DNA of 64,000 nt, from the NCBI RefSeq assembly GCF_003627955.1, contig NZ_RBWS01000005.1, positions 186,001 to 250,000 on the forward strand. The letters are read 5' to 3'. Every line of letters starts with the position of its first letter. Position 1 is the stretch's first letter. The position numbers and the translations under genes are program-made. The notes below the pieces were generated by a model. The model had not been told where the DNA came from. It ran no database searches and saw only the letters and a program-made list of their open reading frames with translations. This stretch comes from Sphingobacterium puteale (GTDB lineage: Bacteria > Bacteroidota > Bacteroidia > Sphingobacteriales > Sphingobacteriaceae). Positions 35,654 through 44,585 of the stretch are shown piece after piece.

Positions 35654-38600
35654 TTAAAATTTAATGGATGCGCCCAGGTTATACGTTTTATTGATCGGGT
35701 ATTTGTACACGTCAATGTCTCCAGATGATGAGCCGCCAGCAGATCCGGGATGCTCAGGATCGGTATATTTCAACCCTGTCCAGGTCAGCAAATTATACGC
35801 ACTGGCATAGATCCTGAGGTTCTTGATTTTAAGTGTTTTGAGCCACTCCTTGGGTACGGAATACCCGAATTCCAATGTTTTCAACCGGAGGTACGATGCA
35901 TTTTGTACCGCACGGGTTCCTTCGGCCATCGCTGAGCCTGTCGATGGGTAGTATCCCGGGATCCACTGTGTACTTGGGTTAAAAAGATCTGTTCCGGCTG
36001 TTGCTGGACGCCAACGATCCAAAAATTGCGTCAATGCGCCACCGTCAAACTGGAGCGGTCCGGCCAGCACCTCGCTATATTGGACGTATACTTTCGCGGC
36101 CCCCTGAAAGTTCATCGCCAGGTCAAAACCGCGCCATGAGCCGCCAATACTAAGCCCATAATTGATCAAAGGCATATTGTAAGTTGCAATGGGATGGTTA
36201 TCCGCATCATTGATCAGCCCATCACCATTCCAGTCCTGATAATAGTAATCACCAGGGAGTGTACCACTGCTGACCATAGTCGGGTGACTATAGATCTGTT
36301 CATAGGACCCAAATTGGCCTGCATATTCTTTTCCCCACCAGATGTCTTTATAACGGTTGGAATTACGATTGCGCCAGTTATCGTATGAATTTCCGGCCTT
36401 GGATTCGACACGGTCCACAAACTGATTTTTTGTTGATGAAACCTGTGCATTCACAAAATACTGGAAATCATTTATTTTATTACGATGGGTCAAGGATAGT
36501 TCGTAACCAAAGGTCCGATCGCTTTCCAGATTTTCCTGCGGAAGATTTGCCCCTACTGTCCCCGGAATAAGATCCAGGCTCGTCGCCAATAATCCCGTAC
36601 GGCTACGGTTAAAATAATCAAATACCATCCCTAGCTTTCCATTCCAGAGATCAAGATCCAAGCCCAGATCAGCTGTTTTGGAAGTATACCAAGTTAAGTT
36701 TGGATTGGGGATCGCTGTTGGCAATGCACCATTGACAAGATTACCGCCAAAAATCCAACCTGTTTCATTGGGTTCTAGTGCGTACCCCACGATAGTCGAT
36801 GGATAATTTCCTGCCGAACGGTCATCTCCGAGCTTACCATAGGAAGCCCGGATTTTTAAGTTATTGATAAATTTGTAGTTGTCCTTAATAAACGACTCTT
36901 CGCTGATCCGCCAGCCCAAGGAAGCAGCAGGGAAAAATCCCCAGCGGGATTCTTTCGGAAACTTAGAGGACCCGTCGTAGCGAAAGCTGAATTCCGCTAG
37001 GTATTTGCCCGAGTAATCGTAATTGAATTTGCCCACAAGCCCCCTTGCGGTTCGCTCCCCAATCCCTTCCATATTGGCCAATTGGTTTTTGTCTTCCCCG
37101 GCAAAAAGGTATTCGGAATTGACCATAATCTCCCGTTGTGCGTAGAAGCTATCCCACTTATTATATTCTTCAACAAATAAAAGTAAGCCGGATACCTGGT
37201 GCTTATCTGCAAAACGACGGTTATAATTCAGGGAAAACTGCATTAAGGAATGTGTGTCCGGATAGGCACTTCGACGTACTGTTGTAGGCGCATTTTTTTC
37301 ATGTGCATTATACTTTTCGGGTGTAATGATCTGGCCATTCCCATCGTAGACCGGTGGTGTATAGCTATAGAGAAAGTACGACTTTTTATAATCCGTATTA
37401 TCACTGTATTTAAAATCGTAGTTATAGGTTGCCTTGGCATTCAATCCCTCCACAAAAGGTACTTTATAATCGAGCGCAATAATACCATTGAACTGTTTCC
37501 GCAGAAATTTGCGGTACCCCGTCTGTTTCGAGTCCGTCACAACAACCGGATTTTCATTATCTATCATCTCAAAATTGGGATAGAGCGGGTTATCGTTGAC
37601 GTAAATGGGTACGATTGGACGCTGACGCCAGGCCTGCTTATAGACCGCCCAGATATCCGTGCGCGGCTGGTTTGTTTCATCTGCATAACCCCCGAGATCG
37701 AGCGAAGCCCGGAGGCGGTTGGTAATCTGCGCATCAATATTGGATCTAAAATTCCAGCGGTTGTAATTCAGGCTTTTACTTTTGTAGGCTCCCATCTGAT
37801 CCATATGTCCCAAGTTGAAAAAGTAGTTCACTTTCTTACCACCACCATTGATGGACAAATTGTGCTGATACTGGGGTGATACTTTATCAAAAGCGGCATC
37901 GACATAATTGGATGTCTTTTTTGCACCGTTGCGGTATGCTTCGAAGTCCGTTTCGCCAAAGATATTGGGCATCTTAACCGGATAATTGCTATTAAAATCA
38001 CGACCTATCTGTTCGTTTTTAAGCTGCATATAAGCCAGTGCATCCACTGTATTGGGGACATATAAAAACTTCTGCCAACCGCGATTGTAAGAATAATTTA
38101 TTTCGAAGTTTCCATCTGCACTGCTCCCCCTTCGGGTGGTAACCAGGAGCACTCCATTTGCCGAACGTACCCCATATACCGCCGCCGAAGCATCTTTGAG
38201 CACCGATACACTTTCAATCTCATTGGCATCCATACGGGATAGGTAGTCTTTGTCACGGGGAATACCATCCACCACTATGAGTGGTTCGCCCATGCCACGG
38301 ATATCGATATTCGATTCAAAGGATCCGGGCTGACTCGATTGTTGGCTGATACGTACGCCCGGAAGCTTTCCGGCAAGCATATTAACCACATTTTCATTTT
38401 TGGTGACCGCAATTTCCTTATTGTTGACCGAAGAAATAGCCCCGGTCAATGATGCTTTCTTTTGCGTACCATAGCCCACCACCACGACTTCTTCTAAGCT
38501 CGTATTGTCTTCGTTGAGCAGTACGTCCATCAGGCGTTGTTGTCCAACGATCATTTCAGTTTTCTGATACCCCACATAGGTAATCAGCAGCCTATCTCCG

Positions 38601-38851
38601 GGCAAAGCGTCGATCGTAAAGCGCCCTTTACTATCCGAGGAGGTTGTCTGCCCCGTCCTCAGATCGGTTATTGAGGCACCCGCAATCGGTTTATCGTTAA
38701 GAGTCTGCACCTTCCCCTCGATCTGTTGCTGCTGTGCGAGCGCAGCAAGTGGCGCCAGCAAGATCAGCGAAGACAAGGCCAACTGCCGGGGGTATTTGCT
38801 GAGTTTATGCCACAGTAGAGGCCTTTCATTAAAAATGAAGTTTGTTTTCAT
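35654..38851 (-). CDS. SusC-family TonB-dependent transporter
   Basis: 1065-aa outer-membrane importer. Signal peptide about 20-40 (LILLAPLAALA-Q), no STN domain, carboxypeptidase-regulatory-like domain about 42-120 (IEGKVQTLNDKPIAGASI), plug signature LEEVVVVGYGTQKKASLTGAI near 123, RSANGVLLVTTRRG, and a terminal strand NLGASIKF. First structural gene of the minus-strand PUL with SusD, DUF3823, GH43 and GH92. The 250 nt in front of it, behind the membrane regulator gene, contain an inverted repeat and a tandem 11-bp repeat array (listed separately), which suggests direct control by that regulator. Confidence 0.95.
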   Translation of the reverse strand: MKTNFIFNERPLLWHKLSKYPRQLALSSLILLAPLAALAQQQQIEGKVQTLNDKPIAGASITDLRTGQTTSSDSKGRFTIDALPGDRLLITYVGYQKTEMIVGQQRLMDVLLNEDNTSLEEVVVVGYGTQKKASLTGAISSVNNKEIAVTKNENVVNMLAGKLPGVRISQQSSQPGSFESNIDIRGMGEPLIVVDGIPRDKDYLSRMDANEIESVSVLKDASAAVYGVRSANGVLLVTTRRGSSADGNFEINYSYNRGWQKFLYVPNTVDALAYMQLKNEQIGRDFNSNYPVKMPNIFGETDFEAYRNGAKKTSNYVDAAFDKVSPQYQHNLSINGGGKKVNYFFNLGHMDQMGAYKSKSLNYNRWNFRSNIDAQITNRLRASLDLGGYADETNQPRTDIWAVYKQAWRQRPIVPIYVNDNPLYPNFEMIDNENPVVVTDSKQTGYRKFLRKQFNGIIALDYKVPFVEGLNAKATYNYDFKYSDNTDYKKSYFLYSYTPPVYDGNGQIITPEKYNAHEKNAPTTVRRSAYPDTHSLMQFSLNYNRRFADKHQVSGLLLFVEEYNKWDSFYAQREIMVNSEYLFAGEDKNQLANMEGIGERTARGLVGKFNYDYSGKYLAEFSFRYDGSSKFPKESRWGFFPAASLGWRISEESFIKDNYKFINNLKIRASYGKLGDDRSAGNYPSTIVGYALEPNETGWIFGGNLVNGALPTAIPNPNLTWYTSKTADLGLDLDLWNGKLGMVFDYFNRSRTGLLATSLDLIPGTVGANLPQENLESDRTFGYELSLTHRNKINDFQYFVNAQVSSTKNQFVDRVESKAGNSYDNWRNRNSNRYKDIWWGKEYAGQFGSYEQIYSHPTMVSSGTLPGDYYYQDWNGDGLINDADNHPIATYNMPLINYGLSIGGSWRGFDLAMNFQGAAKVYVQYSEVLAGPLQFDGGALTQFLDRWRPATAGTDLFNPSTQWIPGYYPSTGSAMAEGTRAVQNASYLRLKTLEFGYSVPKEWLKTLKIKNLRIYASAYNLLTWTGLKYTDPEHPGSAGGSSSGDIDVYKYPINKTYNLGASIKF

Positions 38852-38963
38852 GAATTGTTTTAAATTGGTTTTAAATGCTATAAAGGTTTATTCGGTGCAA
38901 TGGACATCACTATATTAAGCTGTCCATAACCACTACTCCCTCAGGAAGAATGTAAGTATTTTT

Positions 38964-39002
38964 TTCGCTTTCATTGGATTGGTTATTAAGTATGAAAGCG
39001 AA
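38964..39002. promoter_or_regulatory. 11-bp inverted repeat upstream of SusC
   Basis: Perfect arms TTCGCTTTCAT (38964-38974) and ATGAAAGCGAA (38992-39002) with a 17-nt spacer, 113 nt upstream of the SusC ATG. Possible operator, or a transcript hairpin acting as an attenuator between regulator gene and PUL. No T-tract follows in the minus direction. Confidence 0.5.
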
Positions 39003-39016
39003 TATATCGGAAGGGG

Positions 39017-39049
39017 TATAACAGAAGATTAACAGAATATTAACAAAGC
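39017..39049. promoter_or_regulatory. Array of three 11-bp direct repeats, candidate binding site of the SARP-like regulator
   Basis: Three consecutive units on the plus strand, TATAACAGAAG, ATTAACAGAAT and ATTAACAAAGC, in exact 11-bp phase (one helical turn), between the regulator stop (39102) and the SusC start (38851). Winged-helix activators of the OmpR and SARP types characteristically bind direct repeats with 11-bp spacing, and the gene immediately upstream encodes such a DNA-binding module. Assignment as its operator is inferred. Confidence 0.5.
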
Positions 39050-39101
39050 GCAAAAAACCACCTTACAACCTATATATCAACCTGTTAAAATATTAATATT
39101 T

Positions 39102-41708
39102 TTATTCCAGACTGTCTTTGAAGCTCTTTGGATAAGCTTCACCATATAATCTCCGGTAGACCTGACAAAAATTATCATAACACTGCAGTGCCAGGCTGTG
39201 ATAGCCGAGCTGGAGCAGTGAACGGCATTTATAAACCATTGCCTCGGCATTGATCTCGTCAAAATAAAATATTTTATTACAGATCTCGATAATCAGTTCA
39301 GCATTTTCGGTAACCTGCAGGTTTTCTATAAAGTTTCCAAGGGTCGTCAATACCTGTATGGACATCTCACTTTTAAAATGGTCGAGCCATTCGTAATCCA
39401 CTTCAAAGAGGAAACCGCCTTTATCAATTATATGCAACAGTTCCCGGATTTCTGTTTCGGTAAAACTTTTCTTGTTCGAAACCAGTCTACTGAAACGCAG
39501 GTAGTCGATATATACTTCATCAAGAGGTTCGATACACCAATAACCACTCTTTTTTGTTACCTTAAAGTCTCCCAGCTGTTCCAGCAAGCTATTGAGTTTA
39601 GCAATATTGACGGACCTGTTGTTTCGTGCGCTCGACTGTGTTTTGTCTGACCAAAAGAGCTCGGTCAATTTTTCGGAACTGATCCCTCTTTCCCAGCGTA
39701 CGGTATAGATAATGAAGATAAGCAGTAGCTCTTTCAACAAAGGTGAAAACTTTTTAGTGATTTCCTTACCGCCATCCAAGATCTGTATGTCGCCACCAAA
39801 GAGATAGATCCCTGCCGTATGCTGCGGCATTGTGTCTGCAGCGAATGCTTTCACCTTGTGCTGTTGATCACGATCTTGTTCCTGTTGCTGGATTGCCTGT
39901 TCCTGCTGCCCTTGAACAGCTATCTGAGAACCTACAGCCTTATCTACAGTTATTTGCGGAGCGGACAGTCTTGCCCTTGCTCGTTTTTTTTGATAAAGCC
40001 ACCAACCGATCAGCAGGACAATAACGAACAAGCAAGCAGACAAAATATATCGTGATGTCAATGGATTTACCACAGTATTCATCCCCTGCCCTGCTGCCAA
40101 AGGTGGTCCCATCAGGGTATAAATCGATGCTTTTGTCAGATCGGTTTTATCATCATAGAATAGCGTAATGGCAACAAGGGATTTCGACTTTGCGGCATAA
40201 TACAGATCAGCGAAAGAACGAATATCATGAAAATCAAAAGGAATCGGGTTTCCTAAAAATTGGGTTTCAGTTCCCCTTAATTCACCTTCTACCAATTGGA
40301 GCTGGCTTTTGAATTTATTATTGGGAAAGATCAATCCATAAAAGGTCTTTCGGCTATCATCAATAACCAGACTGTTTGCCCAGACCGTTTCAGCAAACCG
40401 GGCTGAAAATTCATGGATTTTAAGGGCCTTTCTTTGTTGAAAATCAAGTCGCAGAAAATCTGTTGACACACGGGGGCTCAGCATCTGGTCACCCGTGGAA
40501 CTACCGTATCCTCCCGCCAGATAAACACCTTCTTTGCCCTGCCCCATTCCTGCCAGGTAATGCGGAAAGATCTCGTCACCGGTAAAAGGGATACTATCCC
40601 AGGACTGACTGGGAAGATGATAGCGCAACACACCCGATGTGTATTTAAAATGGCCGTAGCCACCGATCATGTAAATACTGGTATCCGAACGGCTGAAGAA
40701 TTTATTGAACAACCAATAATGTGTACCCACAGCGGGGAAATCAAACTGTTTCGTCCAGGAACGCGTAGTTGAATCATAAGCCGAAACAATCTTCTGGTCG
40801 ATGGAAATATTAAGAACCCTTTTCTGTATGGGATCAAATAAAGACTGGCTGCCATTGACAAGCAGGAGTTTCCCGTTGGCATATTCCTGCGTACGCAAAT
40901 CTGTTCCACCGATCTTACCGATCACAATACGTTTGTTACCAACAAAAAATAAGGTCTCTTCAGTCTGGTCGAAGGCCACGCTTGCCTGTCCTTCCAAGGT
41001 AAATGCGGCCTGCTGCTTCCATTCGCTCCGTTGTTGTTTGATCCAGACGGGATTTATGGTTTCTGCCTTATTTTTCCGCAGGACATCTGAGCTATTGTTT
41101 CCTGCATATTCATTCAATGGCCAATGGAATTTTAATCGGCCGTTGTCTTCGATTTTGATATCTTTGAGCCGCATGGGGGGCACATCCATGGTCTGAAAGT
41201 TTTTGATGGCATTTGCACCGAATACAAGTTTGAACCGTGTACCGAAATTTTTATTCAATTTGTAACTGTACCGCTTCCCAGCACACACAAAATAGACTTG
41301 CTTTCTGTCCGCATCGAGTTCCAGACGCATAGGCGTCCAATTGTAATACAGCCTGGCGGGTGAAATATTAAAGGATACCGGTGTAAAATCCTCGCCAACC
41401 ACCAGTTTGAAATGTTTATCCTGATCGGGACGCCGGTCGTACATCAAGTCAATATTGACACCATCTTCCGTGATCAGCCGAAAGATATAACCAAAATAAT
41501 CCTGCTGAAAGGGTAAAAACGAAAGGTCAAATGCAACGGAAAGCCTGTGTTCAAATGAAAGAGGCTCCCGGGCACCGATCAATAGGCTCGTGCGCTTGTC
41601 AGCCTCTTGATTGTGGCTGGCAAATTCCAATCCATACTGTGCTGCTCCAATCCTGCAGATCAGTAAAAACAAAAAACACAGCAAAAGACGGTTCGATATT
41701 CCCTTCAC
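39102..41708 (-). CDS. Membrane-bound regulator: extracytoplasmic beta-propeller, one TM helix, SARP-like winged helix and BTAD domain
   Basis: 868-aa protein joining an extracytoplasmic sensor to a cytoplasmic DNA-binding module in one chain. Signal peptide 1-23 (LLICRIGAA-Q). Residues about 25-210 look like a LamG-type sandwich (FDLSFLPFQQDYFGYIFRL, LKFHWPLNEYAGN). About 240-540 is a kelch-like propeller (SIYMIGGYGHFKYTSGVLRY, GVYLAGGYGSSTGDQ). TM helix about 552-573 (ILSACLFVIVLLIGWWLY). A Gln-rich linker of about 50 residues (QGQQEQAIQQQEQ) follows. From about 635 comes a winged helix (ITKKFSPLLKELLLIF, SARNNRSVNIAKLNSLLEQL, VTKKSGYWCIEP), then a BTAD/TPR-like tail to 868. No kinase or receiver domain. 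GTG start at 41708; no ATG fits. First gene in line with the SusC operon. Confidence 0.82.
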   Translation of the reverse strand: MKGISNRLLLCFLFLLICRIGAAQYGLEFASHNQEADKRTSLLIGAREPLSFEHRLSVAFDLSFLPFQQDYFGYIFRLITEDGVNIDLMYDRRPDQDKHFKLVVGEDFTPVSFNISPARLYYNWTPMRLELDADRKQVYFVCAGKRYSYKLNKNFGTRFKLVFGANAIKNFQTMDVPPMRLKDIKIEDNGRLKFHWPLNEYAGNNSSDVLRKNKAETINPVWIKQQRSEWKQQAAFTLEGQASVAFDQTEETLFFVGNKRIVIGKIGGTDLRTQEYANGKLLLVNGSQSLFDPIQKRVLNISIDQKIVSAYDSTTRSWTKQFDFPAVGTHYWLFNKFFSRSDTSIYMIGGYGHFKYTSGVLRYHLPSQSWDSIPFTGDEIFPHYLAGMGQGKEGVYLAGGYGSSTGDQMLSPRVSTDFLRLDFQQRKALKIHEFSARFAETVWANSLVIDDSRKTFYGLIFPNNKFKSQLQLVEGELRGTETQFLGNPIPFDFHDIRSFADLYYAAKSKSLVAITLFYDDKTDLTKASIYTLMGPPLAAGQGMNTVVNPLTSRYILSACLFVIVLLIGWWLYQKKRARARLSAPQITVDKAVGSQIAVQGQQEQAIQQQEQDRDQQHKVKAFAADTMPQHTAGIYLFGGDIQILDGGKEITKKFSPLLKELLLIFIIYTVRWERGISSEKLTELFWSDKTQSSARNNRSVNIAKLNSLLEQLGDFKVTKKSGYWCIEPLDEVYIDYLRFSRLVSNKKSFTETEIRELLHIIDKGGFLFEVDYEWLDHFKSEMSIQVLTTLGNFIENLQVTENAELIIEICNKIFYFDEINAEAMVYKCRSLLQLGYHSLALQCYDNFCQVYRRLYGEAYPKSFKDSLE

Positions 41709-42012
41709 AATTTAGATTTAGCCTGATCTCAAAAATATAAAATTTTAGAGAGAAACCGAACATTTATCCAACTATTAACAGCTCGTCAAAACAGCCTATT
41801 TTTCGATACCAACTATGACATATGTTGTTCTCCTTTGACCCCATACGCTATGCGGAATCCGTGGATGTTCTTGTTTTTCGCAACTATCGAATCAGGACAA
41901 ACAGAGCATATCCGGCTTTCCACTGGAATAAAAAGTCTTTATTCTTCGAGCGCGTCGTTCACGATGAAATTTCGAATAGCACCATTGATGGCAAACCATT
42001 TCATCTTTCGCT
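41709..42012. other. 304-nt intergenic region
   Basis: No supportable gene. Both strands contain short frames of 60-65 codons, including a minus-strand stretch (INGAIRNFIVNDALEE, stop, then NIHGFRIAYGVKGEQ) that looks protein-like but is interrupted and not recognised. It may be another remnant, as the broken sulfatase gene begins directly to the right. Confidence 0.35.
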
Positions 42013-42422
42013 ATGATATCCTTTAAAAAAAACAGCACCTCGATTGTATTGCTTTTATTCAATAGTATGCGACTAGGATATCAAGCACCGTCGGCCAATC
42101 ATCCACAGGCCCCTAACACAAGCGAATGCCCTAATATTGTCGTATTTTTTGTGGATGACCTGGGCTGGCAGGACATGTCCGAACCATTTTATACCACCAA
42201 AACAGCTATTAATGGGAAGTTTCATACATCGAATCGTTGGTCGAACATTCCGTAAATTTTGGTAATGCTTATGCTACGCCCGTATGCACGCCCTCGCGGG
42301 TAAGCTTTCTCGCAGGGGTAAATGCAGCACATCACAGGGTAAATGCGCTGTTTTCCGGAGCTCGAACAATGGGGCACAGGCTTATGAATCACACACCAAA
42401 TCATGAGCCGTACACAACATAA
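42013..42422 (+). pseudogene. Type I sulfatase remnant (frameshifted and truncated)
   Basis: From the ATG at 42013 the frame encodes a signal-like segment and CPNIVVFFVDDLGWQDM, the first metal-binding motif of formylglycine-dependent sulfatases. It stops at 42255, but an overlapping frame continues the protein from about 42236 (LVEHSVNFGNAYATPVCTPSRVSFLAG, broken here as LVEHSVNFGNA and CTPSRVSFLAG). CTPSR is the cysteine-type active-site motif that is converted to formylglycine. Similarity fades at about 42343 (NAAHHRVN) and the frame stops at 42422. An intact sulfatase has about 450-550 residues, so a frameshift and a large 3-prime deletion have removed most of the enzyme. No sulfatase-maturing enzyme gene is seen here. 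Confidence 0.85.
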
Positions 42423-42463
42423 ACTTTGAGCTTTTTACAAAAAAAATCGTTATCCCGTCCGTC

Positions 42464-42471
42464 TATCTTTG
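42464..42471 (+). promoter_or_regulatory. -7 promoter element for the MBL-fold gene
   Basis: TATCTTTG, a perfect match to the Bacteroidota TAnnTTTG element, 20 nt before the ATG at 42492. No convincing -33 element. It implies a very short 5-prime leader and transcription independent of the sulfatase remnant. Confidence 0.55.
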
Positions 42472-42491
42472 TGTTATAAAAAAACTTCAAG

Positions 42492-43637
42492 ATGAAATCA
42501 AAGCACAAGGTTACAGGCTTCTTCCGGTTTTTGAAATGGTCCGCCCTGACACTTGTTGTTCTCATCGGATTAATCACTTTATATATGATGCATCCCCAAT
42601 TTGGCAAAAGGCCTTCAGGCGAAAGACTTAAGCGTATCGAACAATCTAAACAATTCAAGGATGGTAAATTTCGAAACAGTAGCCCGACACCACAGCTGAC
42701 ACAAAACTGGACGGTAGCGCTATCCGATTATCTTTTCAAAAAATCAGACGAGACCAGCCCTAAAGGTAGGATACCTTCGGTTCCGGTCAATTGGGATAGT
42801 CTTTTTACCAAATCCCATGGTTTGGTCTGGCTGGGGCATTCCTCCTATCTACTGCGTACAGACGGTAAAACAATCCTTGTCGATCCGGTACTAAGCGGTA
42901 GCATATCGCCCATACCGGGAAGTGGCAAAGCCTTTGCGGGAGCTGATGTAACCACAGCCGATGCCCTGCCGGCCATCGATTACCTTTTTATTTCACATGA
43001 TCATTACGATCATATGGATTACAAAACGCTCAAAACACTGCAACCCCGAGTTGGCAAAATAATCGTTGGACTTGGTGTGGGTGAACATCTGGAATATTGG
43101 GGCTACCGTAACGATCAGATTATTGAAAAAGATTGGTGGGAAGAGGTCGATCTGGGAAACGGATTTCATGTAACAGTCACACCGGCACGGCATTTTTCAG
43201 GTCGCAGCATCTGGTCGGCTAATACACTCTGGGCCTCCTATGTGCTTGTGACGCCAAGCCGTAAACTATACTTTGGCGGAGACAGTGGTTATGATGTTCA
43301 TTTTAAAGAAATAGGCGAAAAACTGGGCCCATTTGATCTGGCTATCCTCGAAAATGGACAATATGACCTGAGCTGGAAATACATCCACATGATGCCCGAA
43401 GAAGTGGTGCAGGCGGCAAAAGATCTACAAGCAGCGGCACTATTACCCGTTCACTCCTCTAAATTTGTCCTAGCCAACCATGCATGGTATGAACCCTTGG
43501 AGCGCATTTCAAAAGAAGCCCAGCAGCAGCAGCAAATATTGATCACCCCACGCATCGGTGAGGTTGTCGATCTTGATCATGCCGATAACGGTTCGAGCTA
43601 TTGGTGGAGGAACTATCTGATTAAGCAATGGAATTGA
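42492..43637 (+). CDS. MBL-fold metal-dependent hydrolase, NAPE-PLD/UlaG-like
   Basis: 381-aa metallo-beta-lactamase-fold hydrolase. The N-terminal hydrophobic helix (about 12-32, WSALTLVVLIGLITLYMM) anchors it in the membrane or serves as a signal. The metal ligands are visible: SHDHYDHMD with His169, His171, Asp173 and His174, then VTPARHFSG, LYFGGDSGYD and PVHSSKF. The long insert with GRSIWSANTLWASYVL and the order of motifs resemble N-acyl-phosphatidylethanolamine phospholipase D-like proteins. The physiological substrate is unknown. The 3-prime end overlaps the convergent AraC gene by 17 bp. Confidence 0.88.
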   Translation: MKSKHKVTGFFRFLKWSALTLVVLIGLITLYMMHPQFGKRPSGERLKRIEQSKQFKDGKFRNSSPTPQLTQNWTVALSDYLFKKSDETSPKGRIPSVPVNWDSLFTKSHGLVWLGHSSYLLRTDGKTILVDPVLSGSISPIPGSGKAFAGADVTTADALPAIDYLFISHDHYDHMDYKTLKTLQPRVGKIIVGLGVGEHLEYWGYRNDQIIEKDWWEEVDLGNGFHVTVTPARHFSGRSIWSANTLWASYVLVTPSRKLYFGGDSGYDVHFKEIGEKLGPFDLAILENGQYDLSWKYIHMMPEEVVQAAKDLQAAALLPVHSSKFVLANHAWYEPLERISKEAQQQQQILITPRIGEVVDLDHADNGSSYWWRNYLIKQWN

Positions 43638-44439
43638 TTGTCGCCGGCGTTATCCCAAATTTCTCTTTAAAAGAAGCATAAAAATGGGAAAGGTTTTCAA
43701 AGCCAAGATCCAGGTAGATATCCGCAGGTCTTTTCCGTTTATTTTCAATCAGATAATAAGCCTCGGAAAGACGCTTTTCCTTCAACCATTTACGGGGCGA
43801 GGTGCGGAACATCTTCTCAAAATCACGCTTAAAACTAGCCAAGCTACGGCCTGATAATTTGGCAAAACTTTCTAAAGGGACATTATATTTATAGTTCTTT
43901 AGCATAAATTCCTCGAGATCTATCTTATGCGGTTCGGAGAAATCAAACAAAAGATCTTTCAGAGCGGGATATCTTTCCAACAGTAAAGTAATCAGTTCGT
44001 AGATCTTGATGGTTTCCATCTGCGGGCTGACGCGGTCCGAAGCCTCCGCATAAGGCGCCAATGATTCAAAATAACTCTTGATAAAGATATCACCCTCCAG
44101 GAGAATATTCGTGTCCGACTGCTGCTTCTTATCCGAAGACAGCTGATGGTCCAGGGCATACTTCTTGAGCCGGTCTGCATGGAGCATGATGGAGATAGAC
44201 TGATAAACAGAATTTTTCGAAGGGTGTTTGAACGCCTTTGCCAGTTGATTTCTCCGGGCGACCAATAGCTGTCCTTCCTTTGTCACCAGCTTTCCCTTTT
44301 CAAGGTCAAAATGTGTCTCACCGGACAACTGGAAAAGCACCACATGTTCAGGAATAAACTGTTCATGACCAAATGCCTTATCCACATAACAGGAATATAA
44401 AAAAGCCTTTCCAAAATCTTTTTCTTCCATATTCATCAT
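43621..44439 (-). CDS. AraC-family transcriptional regulator
   Basis: 272 aa from the ATG at 44439 (MMNMEEKDFG). The open frame extends to 44505, but that segment reads unlike protein. The N-terminal half is cupin-like (HVVLFQLSGETHFDLEKGKLVT). C-terminal double helix-turn-helix: NVPLESFAKLSGRSLASFKRDFEKMF and RPADIYLDLGFENLSHFYASFKEKFG. It overlaps the convergent MBL gene and may regulate it. Ligand unknown. Confidence 0.9.
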   Translation of the reverse strand: MMNMEEKDFGKAFLYSCYVDKAFGHEQFIPEHVVLFQLSGETHFDLEKGKLVTKEGQLLVARRNQLAKAFKHPSKNSVYQSISIMLHADRLKKYALDHQLSSDKKQQSDTNILLEGDIFIKSYFESLAPYAEASDRVSPQMETIKIYELITLLLERYPALKDLLFDFSEPHKIDLEEFMLKNYKYNVPLESFAKLSGRSLASFKRDFEKMFRTSPRKWLKEKRLSEAYYLIENKRKRPADIYLDLGFENLSHFYASFKEKFGITPATINSIA

Positions 44440-44585
44440 ATTCAATTTTATCAATTCATATAGCACTTTAGCTATCCCCGTACTAAAAGTTGAACCTATC
44501 CCCAAGATAGCAAATATCTATTCCAATACGGGCTTAAGTGGTGCTTTCCACGCTTTTAATCTTAAAAAAAGAAACCATGTGCGTA

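Noticed and set aside
41822..42016. Overlapping short frames on both strands next to the sulfatase remnant
   Set aside because: Protein-like words appear on the minus strand but the frame is interrupted and no family could be named; listed only as intergenic.
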